Assembly: GCA_031411575.1 (NCBI GenBank)
Contig: JANOBJ010000109.1
Span: 1-38,925, forward strand
Length of the DNA: 38,925 nt
Reading direction: 5' to 3'
DNA from: JANOBJ01 sp031411575
GTDB lineage: Bacteria > Pseudomonadota > Gammaproteobacteria > Burkholderiales > Burkholderiaceae_C
The notes beneath the pieces were generated by a model. That model was not told where the DNA came from. It saw only the letters and a list, made by a program, of their open reading frames with translations, and did not search any database. Of this stretch, positions 25,372 through 33,290 are shown piece by piece (within the stretch, counting starts at the first letter, position 1; each line of letters begins with the position of its first letter). The translations under genes and the position numbers were made by a program.

Positions 25372-26850
25372 TCATGCCGGCACCCCGCGGCTTGATGAGT
25401 GGCGTGCGCTCTGCACATCCTGCTCGGTGACATGTGTCGCGCTGGCGCGCCGCGCGATCCGCTCGGCGCGCTCACGCAGGCCCTTGGCCGCCGAGATGCG
25501 CACCAGCACAGGCTCGGCTTCCACGAGCTCGTCCAGAAGTTCCCGGGCTTCCGTGTCCCAGGGGAGAGGCTGTGCAATGCGGCTTGGTGTCGGTTCGACC
25601 CGATCCATCTCCACACCGAGCGGGAGGATGTGGAACAGGGCGTCGAACAGCGCGTTGCAAAACTCCTGGATGATGTAGGTTGCGCCGGCATACCCCATGA
25701 ACGGCGTGCCGGTGTGGCGGCGAATGATCGGCAGCGGGAAGGACGCTGGAATGAAGGTGGCGCGCATCGGCGATCCGCCAACGCCACCACCTTCGGCCAG
25801 GTACATCCGCTCGTTGTAACTGCCATACATCACGAGTGGTGGCTTGTCGCGCACGAGCTGGCGAACGGCAGCGTTGTCGGTTTTTTCACCCGGCTTGCGC
25901 GAGACCGCGAAGTTGCAGGGCAGGCCCATTTCGGTTTCAAGAAAATGCTGAAGCCCGCGGGTATACGTCTCGTTGGCGACGACAGCGAAGCTCGCAGTGC
26001 CAAAGAAATCCTGGGTGACCGAGCGCCACAGATCCCAGATGGGCTTGATCGTGGTGTGCTTTTCGCGCTCGATGAAAGGCTCCGGGTCCAGCCCCAGCAG
26101 GTCGCCCAGCTTGCGCAGGAACTTGGTGGTGCTGTGCAGGCCGATGGGCGCCTGCAGGTAAGGCCGGTCGAGCGCCTCGCACAGCATGCGGCCAAACTCG
26201 CGGTACATGCAGATGTTGACGTCTGCTTCAACCAGCCTCGACACATCCGCCAAATGGCTGCCCAGCGGGAACACCATATTGACTTCGGCACCGATACCCT
26301 GCACGAGACGGCGGATCTCCGCCAGGTCACTCGGCGAATTGAAGGTTCCGTAGCTCGGGCCGATGATGTTGACGCGGGGCTTTTCTCCAGCCGGACGCGT
26401 GGCCAGCGGTGCGCGCGCGGGCACCTTCTTCAGGCCGTACTCGCTCCAGAGCCAGAACATGGCACGGTTGGCGCACTGCCACTGGTCTTCGTCAATCGTG
26501 CGCGGCAGGAACCGCAGGATGCCGGTGCCTTCCGGTGTCACGCCGCCGCCAATCATCTCGGCTATGGAACCCGTCACCACCACCGACGGCAGATCGGGGT
26601 CGAGCGTGGCGTGGGCGCGCTTCATCGAACCCTCGGTGCCTTCACGGCCGAGTTGTTCTTCGGCCAGCCCCGTCACGACAATCGGCAGCTCGTGCGGCGG
26701 CAACGCGTCGGTGTAGTGCAGGACGGATGTGACGGGCAAGTTCTCGCACCCGACCGGGCCGTCAATGATGACCTGCAACCCCTTGATGGCGGTGAACACG
26801 TAGACCGCGCCCCAGTAGCCACCTGCCCGATCATGGTCAAGGACGAGCAT
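25372..26850 (-). CDS. bchZ: Chlorophyllide a reductase (COR) subunit Z
   Basis: NifK/BchB-like subunit of COR, which reduces the C7-C8 double bond to give the bacteriochlorin ring. 492 aa, starts 'MLVLDHDRAGGYWGAVYVFT' and shows 'IDGPVGCENLPVTSVLHYTD' with a cluster-ligand Cys, and a PCP_red-like C-terminus. The start codon shares one base with the bchY stop (TGATG). Confidence 0.97.
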   Translation of the reverse strand: MLVLDHDRAGGYWGAVYVFTAIKGLQVIIDGPVGCENLPVTSVLHYTDALPPHELPIVVTGLAEEQLGREGTEGSMKRAHATLDPDLPSVVVTGSIAEMIGGGVTPEGTGILRFLPRTIDEDQWQCANRAMFWLWSEYGLKKVPARAPLATRPAGEKPRVNIIGPSYGTFNSPSDLAEIRRLVQGIGAEVNMVFPLGSHLADVSRLVEADVNICMYREFGRMLCEALDRPYLQAPIGLHSTTKFLRKLGDLLGLDPEPFIEREKHTTIKPIWDLWRSVTQDFFGTASFAVVANETYTRGLQHFLETEMGLPCNFAVSRKPGEKTDNAAVRQLVRDKPPLVMYGSYNERMYLAEGGGVGGSPMRATFIPASFPLPIIRRHTGTPFMGYAGATYIIQEFCNALFDALFHILPLGVEMDRVEPTPSRIAQPLPWDTEARELLDELVEAEPVLVRISAAKGLRERAERIARRASATHVTEQDVQSARHSSSRGVPA

Positions 26851-28400
26851 CAGATCATCTCCTCGGCCTTGCGCTTCTTGGCCATCTTGATGACCTGGCG
26901 GCGCTGGTCGGCCTTGAAGCCGGGGTTGTCTTGCGGCACGCCCTGCGCCGACTCCCAGACCCCGGAGGCATGGCCTTCTCCAGTTGTGCCGAAAAAGTCT
27001 TTCATCTCGGCAAATCGGGCCTTGTTGGCGATCGCGGCGTTGATGACCGTGGCCAACGACCCGGCTCCAGCCGGTCCCATCAAGGGACGGGCCGAAACCA
27101 GATTGGTGAAGTACAGCGAGGGAATCGATTGCTGCTTGGCCGCCTGCACGACAGGCGTGGTGCCGATCGCCAGGTCAGGCTGGAATTCGCGCATCGCCGC
27201 CAGGTCCTGCTCCAGCGAGGCGCGGTACTGCACCTGCACGCCATGGGCCTCCAGCCATTGCCGGTCGGCATCACTCCAGACGGTGCGCGGGCAGGCTGTG
27301 CCGACGTAGCGCAGATCGGCCCCGCTTTCGACCAGCAGCCGGCCCACCAGCAACTCCGAGCCTTCGTATCCGCTCAGCGTGATGCGGCCCTTGATCGGCA
27401 TTTTCGACAGCGCGCCCTTGATGGCGGGCAGGAAGCGGTTCTTGGCGGCGTCAATCTGCGCCTGTCCAACATTGGCGGCGGTACCTATCGCCTGCAGCCA
27501 TGCTTCGGTGCCGTCCAGACCGACTGGGGCGGAGCCGACGATGGAACGGCCTGCCGCGTCAAACTCGCGGACGCTGGCGGTGTAGAACGGGTGGATGGCG
27601 GCCACCGCGGCGCAGTCCAGCGCGGCGTACAGCTCGCGCCATTCGCGCGTGGGCACCACCGGCCCCGCGGCCAGCCCCATGGGCTCCAGCATCATGCCGA
27701 TCACCAGTGGATCAGCCGGGAACATCTCACCCAGCAGGCTGATGGTGGGCTTGTCAGATACCCCGTTGCGCGGCGCCTGAACCGGGCCGGCTGATGCTTC
27801 GCTGCGTGCGTACTTCAGCATGGCGCCAGCCAGTACGTCCTTGGCCTCTGCGTGGGTGGGCACGCCAAAGCCGGGCACGTCAATCCCGATGATGCGCACG
27901 CCGTTGATCTCTTTGGGCAGGATCTGCAGTGGCACGCCGCTGGCGGTCGGCACGCACAGGTTGATGATGACAATGGCGTCGTACAGCGCCGGATCGGCCT
28001 GCTGGTGCACCGCATCGCGGATATCTTCGAACAGCTTGCCGGTCACCAGGCTCTCGCTGTTGAAGGGCACATAGCCCACGCTGCGGCGCGCGCCGTAGAA
28101 ATGCGAGGTGAAGGTCAGGCCATAGACGCAGCACGCCGAACCCGACAGGATAGTGGCCGTGCGCCGCATCCGCAGGCCCACGCGCAACGAACCAAATGCC
28201 GGGCACATGCTCTGCGGCTGGTCGTGCGGACCCTTTGGGTAGTCCCTGGCGTACTGCTCCAGAATCTCGCTCTTGCCCGCCGATTTGGCGGCGGCCAGCA
28301 AGGTTTCGCCACCCGCATGGCACCCCATGCCATCACCTTCAATGGTGGTGGTGGCGCCTGCAGACGGCGCAACAACGATGGGAGGGATGACGGCGCTCAT
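26850..28400 (-). CDS. bchY: Chlorophyllide a reductase (COR) subunit Y
   Basis: NifD/BchN-like partner of BchZ. 516 aa with 'PQSMCPAFGSLRVGLRMRRT', 'LSGSACCVYGLTFTSHFYGA' and 'INLCVPTASGVPLQ' supplying the cysteines of the 4Fe-4S cluster. Lies 12 bases after bchX and is followed directly by bchZ, the invariant bchXYZ order. Confidence 0.97.
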   Translation of the reverse strand: MSAVIPPIVVAPSAGATTTIEGDGMGCHAGGETLLAAAKSAGKSEILEQYARDYPKGPHDQPQSMCPAFGSLRVGLRMRRTATILSGSACCVYGLTFTSHFYGARRSVGYVPFNSESLVTGKLFEDIRDAVHQQADPALYDAIVIINLCVPTASGVPLQILPKEINGVRIIGIDVPGFGVPTHAEAKDVLAGAMLKYARSEASAGPVQAPRNGVSDKPTISLLGEMFPADPLVIGMMLEPMGLAAGPVVPTREWRELYAALDCAAVAAIHPFYTASVREFDAAGRSIVGSAPVGLDGTEAWLQAIGTAANVGQAQIDAAKNRFLPAIKGALSKMPIKGRITLSGYEGSELLVGRLLVESGADLRYVGTACPRTVWSDADRQWLEAHGVQVQYRASLEQDLAAMREFQPDLAIGTTPVVQAAKQQSIPSLYFTNLVSARPLMGPAGAGSLATVINAAIANKARFAEMKDFFGTTGEGHASGVWESAQGVPQDNPGFKADQRRQVIKMAKKRKAEEMI

Positions 28401-28412
28401 GATCGAATGGGC

Positions 28413-29426
28413 TCAGACTTCGTCGTAGACCACTTCCAGGGTCTCTTTCTTGACTTCGGTCTTGCCGCACATGTCGAACTGCGTCGCAGGCTCCAGCACC
28501 ACGTTGCGACCCACCGAGTCTGCCGAGAACAGGCCCAGCAGTTGGTCCTGCGTCATCGGGTTCGGACGCATGGGTGAGGAGTTACCGACGTTTTCAGCCA
28601 ACTCCGCGAACATCGGACCCCACTCAGAGCCGGGCCGTCCGATGATTTCGTAGCTCGCACTTTTGCGCCGGATGTCGTCGTTGGCGGGGATGGTCGACAG
28701 CACCGGAATGCCCACCTTCTGCGCGAAGGCAGCGGCTTCGCCGGTACCGTCGTCGCGGTTGATCACCATGCCGGCCACGCCGACGTTGCCGCCGAGCTTG
28801 CGGAAATACTCGACCGCCGAGCAGACGTTGTTGGCCACGTACAGCGATTGCAGATCATTGCTGGCCACGACGATCACCTTCTGGCACATGTCGCGGGCGA
28901 TGGGCAATCCAAATCCGCCACAAACCACGTCGCCCAGGAAGTCGAGCAGCACGTAGTCAAAGCCCCACTCGTGGAAGCCCAGTTTTTCGAGCAACTCAAA
29001 GCCGTGGATGATGCCGCGTCCACCGCAGCCGCGGCCGACTTCCGGGCCACCGAGTTCCATGGCATAGACACCGTCGCGCTTGAAGCAGACGTCACCTATC
29101 GCCACCGCTTCCCCGGCGAGCTTCTTCTTCGACGAGGTTTCAATGATGGTGGGGCAGGCGCGTCCGCCGAACAGCAGGCTGGTGGTGTCGCTTTTCGGGT
29201 CGCAGCCGATGAGCAGCACCTTCTTGCCTTGCTGCGCCATCATGTAGCTCAGGTTGGCCAGCGTGAAGCTCTTGCCGATGCCGCCCTTGCCGTAGATCGC
29301 GATGATCTGGGTTTCCTTGGTCGGCGCGTCGGTGTGAACGGGCGCTGGCTCGGCGGCGGCTTCGCTGCGCAGGCGCTCGACAAACTTCAGTGGCTGGGTA
29401 CCCACCACGGCAGAGGTTGTGTTCAT
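28413..29426 (-). CDS. bchX: Chlorophyllide a reductase iron-sulfur ATPase (subunit X)
   Basis: NifH/BchL-like electron donor to BchYZ. From ATG 29426 it has 337 aa; P-loop 'GKGGIGKS' at residues 46-53, 'LLIGCDPKSDTTSLLFGG', and cluster cysteines in 'GRGCGGRGIIHGFE' and 'DVVCGGFGLP'. The frame is open further upstream but that part overlaps bchC. The start overlaps the bchC stop as ATGA. Confidence 0.97.
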   Translation of the reverse strand: MNTTSAVVGTQPLKFVERLRSEAAAEPAPVHTDAPTKETQIIAIYGKGGIGKSFTLANLSYMMAQQGKKVLLIGCDPKSDTTSLLFGGRACPTIIETSSKKKLAGEAVAIGDVCFKRDGVYAMELGGPEVGRGCGGRGIIHGFELLEKLGFHEWGFDYVLLDFLGDVVCGGFGLPIARDMCQKVIVVASNDLQSLYVANNVCSAVEYFRKLGGNVGVAGMVINRDDGTGEAAAFAQKVGIPVLSTIPANDDIRRKSASYEIIGRPGSEWGPMFAELAENVGNSSPMRPNPMTQDQLLGLFSADSVGRNVVLEPATQFDMCGKTEVKKETLEVVYDEV

Positions 29427-30376
29427 GCGCTTGCTCTCCAGTCCAGAATCATCTTCAGGCACATCGCATCGCCAAAAGCGGTCTCGTAGGCGGCGTTCGC
29501 TTGCGAGGGGGCCTGGCTGTGTGTGATCAGGTCGTCCAGTGACAAGCGGCCGGCGTGGGCGAGTTCGGTGACCGCCAGCAAGTCCGGGCGCTTCCATTCG
29601 GCGGCGGTGCGAATCTGCGCTTCGCGCATGAACGCGGGGGCGTAGGCGAAGCTCAGCGGCTGCTTGTAGAAACCCGCGAGCACCACTTCACCGCCGGGCG
29701 CCAGACGCGGGATCAACCGATCCAGCACCGATGAGTCGCCGCTGACGTCGTAGATGGCGCGGTAGTCGCGGCGCGGGTCGTCGTCCGGGTGCACGACAGG
29801 GTAGCCTTGGGCACCGCCCTGGCGGTGCGGCGCGGTTTCCCAGACGGTGGGGGTTGGCGCGCCGGCGGCCACGGTCAGGCGGGCCAGCAGCCGCCCCATC
29901 ACGCCATGGCCCACGATCAGGTCGGGCGGCGCAAACGGGTCGTGTTGTCCGCCCCCTGCCACCGCGTGGTAGGCGGTGGCGGCCAGGGCCAGCAACACCG
30001 CCCGTTCACCGAGTTCTTCCTGCACAACCACGGTGCGTGATTGCGGCACCACCAGGCGCGAGGCCGAACCGCCGAACAGGCTGCGGACGCCCTGGAAACA
30101 CTGCGCGCCGGGCACGAACACCCGGTCGCCGGCTTTCACGGTGGTCCGGTCGCCCGTCCGCCGCACTCGCCCCACGGTTTCGTAGCCGGGCACCAGTGGG
30201 TAACCCATGCCAGGGAACGGTGGCATGCTGCCGTCCCAGAGCAGACGCTCGGTCCCGGTGCTGATGCCACTGAATTCGACCTCGACCTCGATCTCACCGT
30301 CGCCGGGTTCGGCCAGCTCCAGCGTCTGTACCGACAGGTGCTGGGGACTTTGGAAAACGATGGCCTGCGCGTGCAT
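29423..30376 (-). CDS. bchC: 3-hydroxyethyl bacteriochlorophyllide a dehydrogenase
   Basis: Oxidises the C3 hydroxyethyl to acetyl, the last ring step to bacteriochlorophyllide a. 317 aa, zinc-free MDR (alcohol dehydrogenase-like) family: 'AQAIVFQSPQHLSV' N-terminus, 'YPLVPGYETVGRV', cofactor region 'LIVGHGVMGRLLARL'. No Shine-Dalgarno is apparent before the ATG, and the likely promoter would place the transcript start at the ATG. Confidence 0.95.
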   Translation of the reverse strand: MHAQAIVFQSPQHLSVQTLELAEPGDGEIEVEVEFSGISTGTERLLWDGSMPPFPGMGYPLVPGYETVGRVRRTGDRTTVKAGDRVFVPGAQCFQGVRSLFGGSASRLVVPQSRTVVVQEELGERAVLLALAATAYHAVAGGGQHDPFAPPDLIVGHGVMGRLLARLTVAAGAPTPTVWETAPHRQGGAQGYPVVHPDDDPRRDYRAIYDVSGDSSVLDRLIPRLAPGGEVVLAGFYKQPLSFAYAPAFMREAQIRTAAEWKRPDLLAVTELAHAGRLSLDDLITHSQAPSQANAAYETAFGDAMCLKMILDWRASA

Positions 30377-30379
30377 GTG

Positions 30380-30397
30380 TGTATATTTACTCTGACA
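30380..30397. promoter_or_regulatory. PpsR/CrtJ-type box, bchC proximal
   Basis: TGTATATTTACTCTGACA is an exact TGT-N12-ACA match. It lies 3 bases from the bchC ATG and exactly 26 bases from the stronger box next to it, leaving the 8-base gap typical of paired PpsR sites at bchC in Rhodobacter. Confidence 0.6.
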
Positions 30398-30411
30398 GTG
30401 AAAAGTGTCAA
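30383..30411 (-). promoter_or_regulatory. Candidate bchC promoter
   Basis: Minus strand TTGACA (30411-30406), 17-base spacer, AAATAT (30388-30383) as a weak -10; TAAATA with a 16-base spacer is an alternative. The predicted start falls at about 30376, the bchC ATG. It lies within the superoperon downstream of crtF, so it would be an internal promoter. Confidence 0.4.
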
Positions 30412-30423
30412 CTAAACTTGACG
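30406..30423. promoter_or_regulatory. PpsR/CrtJ-type box, bchC distal, covering a -35 element
   Basis: TGTCAACTAAACTTGACG matches the palindrome TGTCAA-N6-TTGACA at all but the last base. On the minus strand its end forms TTGACA (30411-30406), a perfect -35 hexamer 30 bases before the bchC ATG. Repressor binding would compete with polymerase. Confidence 0.7.
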
Positions 30424-30450
30424 TTTATCGCTCAAATCGAGGGTAAACAC

Positions 30451-31620
30451 TTAGCTTTTCCGGGCGATGAGGATGCGTGTTTGCAGGGGCATCGGGTTGA
30501 CCACCGGCGTGATCCGGGCAAAGCCCGCCTCGGCCATCAGTGACGTGAGTTCCTGCGGCGTGCGCAGCCGGCCCGACCCCATGGCCAACAGGTAGAAATG
30601 AAAGTAGGCGTCGCCCAGCGGCGGCTCGCCGGCGGGCTGGGCCATCGGCTCGGCCAGCAGCAGCGTGCCGCCTACGGGCAGCGCCGCATGGATCGCGCGC
30701 AGGATGGTCTTGACGTTCGCGTCGGTGTGGTCATGCGCCACCCGTACCAGGGTCACCAGATCAGCGCCGGGCGGCAACGGATCGCGCAGGAAGTCACCCC
30801 CGCACACCGTCGCCCGGCCAGCGAGCCCTTGCTGCCTGAAACTGGCCTCGGCCAGCTCCACCACCTGCGGCAGGTCAAACAGTTGCAGACTCAGGTGAGG
30901 CGCATGGCGCGCCAGCCGGCTCACAAAGGTGCCTTGGCCGCCGCCCACATCCAGCACGCGCTGGTGCTGGTCAAACGGGTAGGTCGCCAGGATTTCGTCC
31001 ACCACGAACGGCTGGGAGGCCGACATCAGATCGGAGTAACGCGACACCTTGTCGGCCTGCCAGTGGCGCGGCGCGGCGGCGCTTTCGGTGGCGGCATACG
31101 GCCAGTACTCGGCCATCTGCCCTTGCGGCAGCTGGTCGCGCAACAGCGCCACCGGGTCCTGCAGGTCGTGGTAGAGCACGGCGTGGTGCTCGACCATGGC
31201 GCGGATGCCCGGGTGACTTGCGACCGGCGCGCCGAGCGGGCCCAGCCCGTAGCGGCCCTCGCCCCGCAGTTCCAGCAGGCGCAAAGCGACCGCCGAGCTC
31301 AGCAGCCGCTGCAACGCCGGCGCCGGGACTTTGCAATCACTGGCCAGTTCGTCGAGCGTGCGCGGCGCCTGGGCCACCGTCTCCAGGATGCGCAGGCGCA
31401 CGCTGGCCAGCAACACCTGCGAGTAGATGAAGCCGGCCATGAGGTCAAACACCTGTCGCGCACGGCGCCGCGTCATCCAGCGGGTGAGCGGGTTCGACGC
31501 GGTCCAGCGGTACATCGCGGGGTCGGTCAGCCAGCGGTCGAGCCGCGCGCCGATCGCATCGCGCCACGCCGCGCGCCGCCGGCCGAGCGGCGCAGACTGG
31601 GCCAGATCAAGGGTTTTCAT
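30451..31620 (-). CDS. crtF: Demethylspheroidene O-methyltransferase
   Basis: SAM-dependent methylation of the C1 hydroxyl created by CrtC. From ATG 31620 it has 389 aa. An N-terminal dimerisation part ('ARQVFDLMAGFIYSQVLLA') is followed by the SAM motif 'VLDVGGGQGTFVSRLARHAP' near residue 230 and 'LFDLPQVVELAE'. The open frame runs on upstream to 32061, but only inside crtE and without CrtF similarity. Ends 74 bases before bchC. Confidence 0.95.
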   Translation of the reverse strand: MKTLDLAQSAPLGRRRAAWRDAIGARLDRWLTDPAMYRWTASNPLTRWMTRRRARQVFDLMAGFIYSQVLLASVRLRILETVAQAPRTLDELASDCKVPAPALQRLLSSAVALRLLELRGEGRYGLGPLGAPVASHPGIRAMVEHHAVLYHDLQDPVALLRDQLPQGQMAEYWPYAATESAAAPRHWQADKVSRYSDLMSASQPFVVDEILATYPFDQHQRVLDVGGGQGTFVSRLARHAPHLSLQLFDLPQVVELAEASFRQQGLAGRATVCGGDFLRDPLPPGADLVTLVRVAHDHTDANVKTILRAIHAALPVGGTLLLAEPMAQPAGEPPLGDAYFHFYLLAMGSGRLRTPQELTSLMAEAGFARITPVVNPMPLQTRILIARKS

Positions 31621-31678
31621 GCGGGGCGGGGGTTGCGGTGGCGGTGGCGGATCAGCGTCGGGGCACACCGGGGGTCCA

Positions 31679-32578
31679 TCACGCGACCATGCGGCGCGCG
31701 GTGATGCGCGGCGACTGGCGGAACTGGTCGCAGGCGGCGCGCGGCACCAGCCGCTCGGATTCCTGCCGCACCAAAGCGCGCATCGCGTTGCTGCTGGCGC
31801 ACGTCGGCACAGCATCCACCGCGGCCTGAACCAGCGTTTCGAAATGTTCGATGGCGCCGCCCAGGCCCAGGTTGGCCGCGGCGTTCGGCCGGGCGTGCTG
31901 CGCGTCCTGCCCCACCGGCTTGCCCAGCAGATCGGCCTGGCCGAGCACATCGCGAATGTCGTCGGCCACCTGATAGGCCTCGCCCAGACATTCGCCCAGG
32001 GCGCGCCACGGGGCCGGATCGGCGCCGGCCGATTGCGCGCCGGCACAGGTGGACGCCACAAACAAGGCCCCCGTCTTGGCGCGCTGGTAGCGGCTCAGGC
32101 TGACCCGCGCCTCGCATTCCCAGGCTTGCCCGGCCACGATGCCGTCGGGCGCGCCGACTCCGTCGCCCAGCGTCATCAGCAGCGGCCCGAGCCGCGCCGG
32201 GTGCGCCACGCCCACGCGCACCAGCGACTGGTAGGCCTGCACGATCAGCGCGTCGCCCGCCAGCAGGGCCAGCGGCTCGCCAAAGAGCTTGTGCACAGTG
32301 GGCTGGCCGCGCCGGGTGTCGGCGTCGTCAAAGCAGGGCATGTCGTCGTGCACCAGCGAGGCACAGTGCATCAGCTCAATCGCCACTGCGGCGGCATCGG
32401 TGAGGTCGCTCGCGTCTTCGCCGCAGGCCCGCGCCACCGCCAGGCACAGCTGCGGCCGGATGCGCGCCCCGCCCGGAAACACCGCGTGCCGCATGGCGGC
32501 GAGCAGCCGGGGCGGCGCCGAGCCGGTGGCCATAACGGCCAGATGGCGCTCCAAAGCCTGTTCGATGCGGGTCAGCAT
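31679..32578 (-). CDS. crtE: Geranylgeranyl diphosphate synthase
   Basis: Makes the C20 precursor for carotenoids and the phytol tail. 299 aa from ATG 32578; AGGAG is 8 bases away, while a GTG at 32584 would be only 2 bases from it. First Asp-rich motif in 'HCASLVHDDMPCFDDADTRR', second in 'YQVADDIRDVLGQ'. First gene of the minus-strand superoperon, 58 bases before crtF. Confidence 0.96.
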   Translation of the reverse strand: MLTRIEQALERHLAVMATGSAPPRLLAAMRHAVFPGGARIRPQLCLAVARACGEDASDLTDAAAVAIELMHCASLVHDDMPCFDDADTRRGQPTVHKLFGEPLALLAGDALIVQAYQSLVRVGVAHPARLGPLLMTLGDGVGAPDGIVAGQAWECEARVSLSRYQRAKTGALFVASTCAGAQSAGADPAPWRALGECLGEAYQVADDIRDVLGQADLLGKPVGQDAQHARPNAAANLGLGGAIEHFETLVQAAVDAVPTCASSNAMRALVRQESERLVPRAACDQFRQSPRITARRMVA

Positions 32579-32612
32579 GGGCACGACTCCTGATTGGGTC
32601 TTGAACTAGGTT

Positions 32613-32630
32613 TGTCAACTTGTATTGACA
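32613..32630. promoter_or_regulatory. PpsR/CrtJ-type box, crtE array element 1
   Basis: TGTCAACTTGTATTGACA is a perfect extended palindrome (TGTCAA-N6-TTGACA). First of three boxes at 26-base intervals between crtE and the Nudix gene. Confidence 0.8.
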
Positions 32631-32638
32631 GTTTATGC

Positions 32639-32656
32639 CGTCAATATATCCAGACA
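32639..32656. promoter_or_regulatory. PpsR/CrtJ-type box, crtE array element 2
   Basis: CGTCAATATATCCAGACA fits TGT-N12-ACA with one mismatch at the first base. Begins exactly 26 bases after element 1 and contains the crtE -10 hexamer (minus strand TATATT, 32648-32643). Confidence 0.55.
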
Positions 32657-32670
32657 GTCGGTTTTGTCAA
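32643..32670 (-). promoter_or_regulatory. Candidate crtE promoter
   Basis: Minus strand TTGACA (32670-32665), 16-base spacer, TATATT (32648-32643), a 5/6 match to -10. Start expected near 32636, giving a leader of about 58 bases that includes AGGAG before the crtE ATG. Both hexamers lie inside PpsR-type boxes. Confidence 0.6.
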
Positions 32671-32682
32671 CCGTGGTTGACG
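32665..32682. promoter_or_regulatory. PpsR/CrtJ-type box, crtE array element 3
   Basis: TGTCAACCGTGGTTGACG is a near-perfect palindrome (last base G for A). Begins exactly 26 bases after element 2 and supplies the crtE -35 TTGACA on the minus strand. Confidence 0.75.
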
Positions 32683-32735
32683 CCACCGTGCGCGGCGGCG
32701 CGCCACGACCGACGGCAACCGGCGAGAATCGGCGG

Positions 32736-33224
32736 ATGGACACCCGATGGAAACCCAGCGTCACGGTCGCCGCGATCATTGAGCGGGGCGGCCGCTTCCT
32801 GCTGGTTGAAGAACACACGCCCGAAGGCCTGAAGCTCAACAACCCGGCCGGCCATCTGGACCCGGGCGAATCGCCAGCCGACGGCTGCGCGCGCGAGGCG
32901 CTAGAGGAAACCACCCACCGCTTCACGCCGACCGCGCTGGTGGGCGTGTACCTGTCGCGCTTCCAGCGGGCGGCCACGGGCGAAGACATCACCTACCTGC
33001 GCTTTGCCTTCTGTGGCGAATTGGGCGACGTGGTGCCCGGCCGGGCGCTGGACCACGGCATCGAGCGCACGCTGTGGATGACGCCCGACGAGGTGCGTGC
33101 CAGCGTGGCCCGTCACCGCAGCCCGCTGCTGCTGCGCTGCATGGAAGACTATCTGGCGGGGCGTCGCTTGCCGCTGGACGCGGTCTACACCGACCCGGGC
33201 GTCACGCAAATCACGGCAAAGTAA
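32736..33224 (+). CDS. Nudix hydrolase
   Basis: 162-aa Nudix protein. Nudix box 'GHLDPGESPADGCAREALEE' (about residues 46-65) has the catalytic Glu residues; the following Gly is replaced. The fold resembles NudJ-type phosphatases acting on nucleoside or prenyl diphosphates, but substrate cannot be read from sequence. I start at the ATG 32736 (MDTRWKPSVTVAAI); the frame is open upstream through the PpsR boxes. Divergent from crtE, so it may be affected by the same operators. Confidence 0.85.
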   Translation: MDTRWKPSVTVAAIIERGGRFLLVEEHTPEGLKLNNPAGHLDPGESPADGCAREALEETTHRFTPTALVGVYLSRFQRAATGEDITYLRFAFCGELGDVVPGRALDHGIERTLWMTPDEVRASVARHRSPLLLRCMEDYLAGRRLPLDAVYTDPGVTQITAK

Positions 33225-33245
33225 TTGCTATTATATTAATAGCAA
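33225..33245. terminator. AT-rich perfect hairpin between convergent Nudix gene and tcuB
   Basis: Arms TTGCTATTA (33225-33233) and TAATAGCAA (33237-33245) pair perfectly around a 3-base loop, one base after the Nudix TAA. Its AT content contrasts with the GC-rich surroundings. There is no long T-run on either strand. Probably a bidirectional terminator or a dispersed intergenic palindrome of the kind I associate with Comamonadaceae genomes. Confidence 0.5.
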
Positions 33246-33290
33246 ACTATGACCAGTGGACGCGGACAACCGGCCTGAAACACTCCAAAA

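Noticed and set aside
25399..27309. 636-codon open frame on the plus strand opposite bchZ/bchY
   Set aside because: Runs antisense through two firmly identified genes; its sequence is the Arg/Gln/His/Ala-rich kind produced by GC-rich third positions on the other strand, and it has no recognisable motif.
30393..30410. TGACA-N8-TGTCA inverted repeat between the two bchC boxes
   Set aside because: It is formed by the right half of one PpsR-type box and the left half of the next, so it follows from the box pair and is not an independent site.
31621..32061. N-terminal extension of crtF
   Set aside because: Overlaps crtE out of frame and has no methyltransferase-like sequence; ATG 31620 gives a normal length CrtF.
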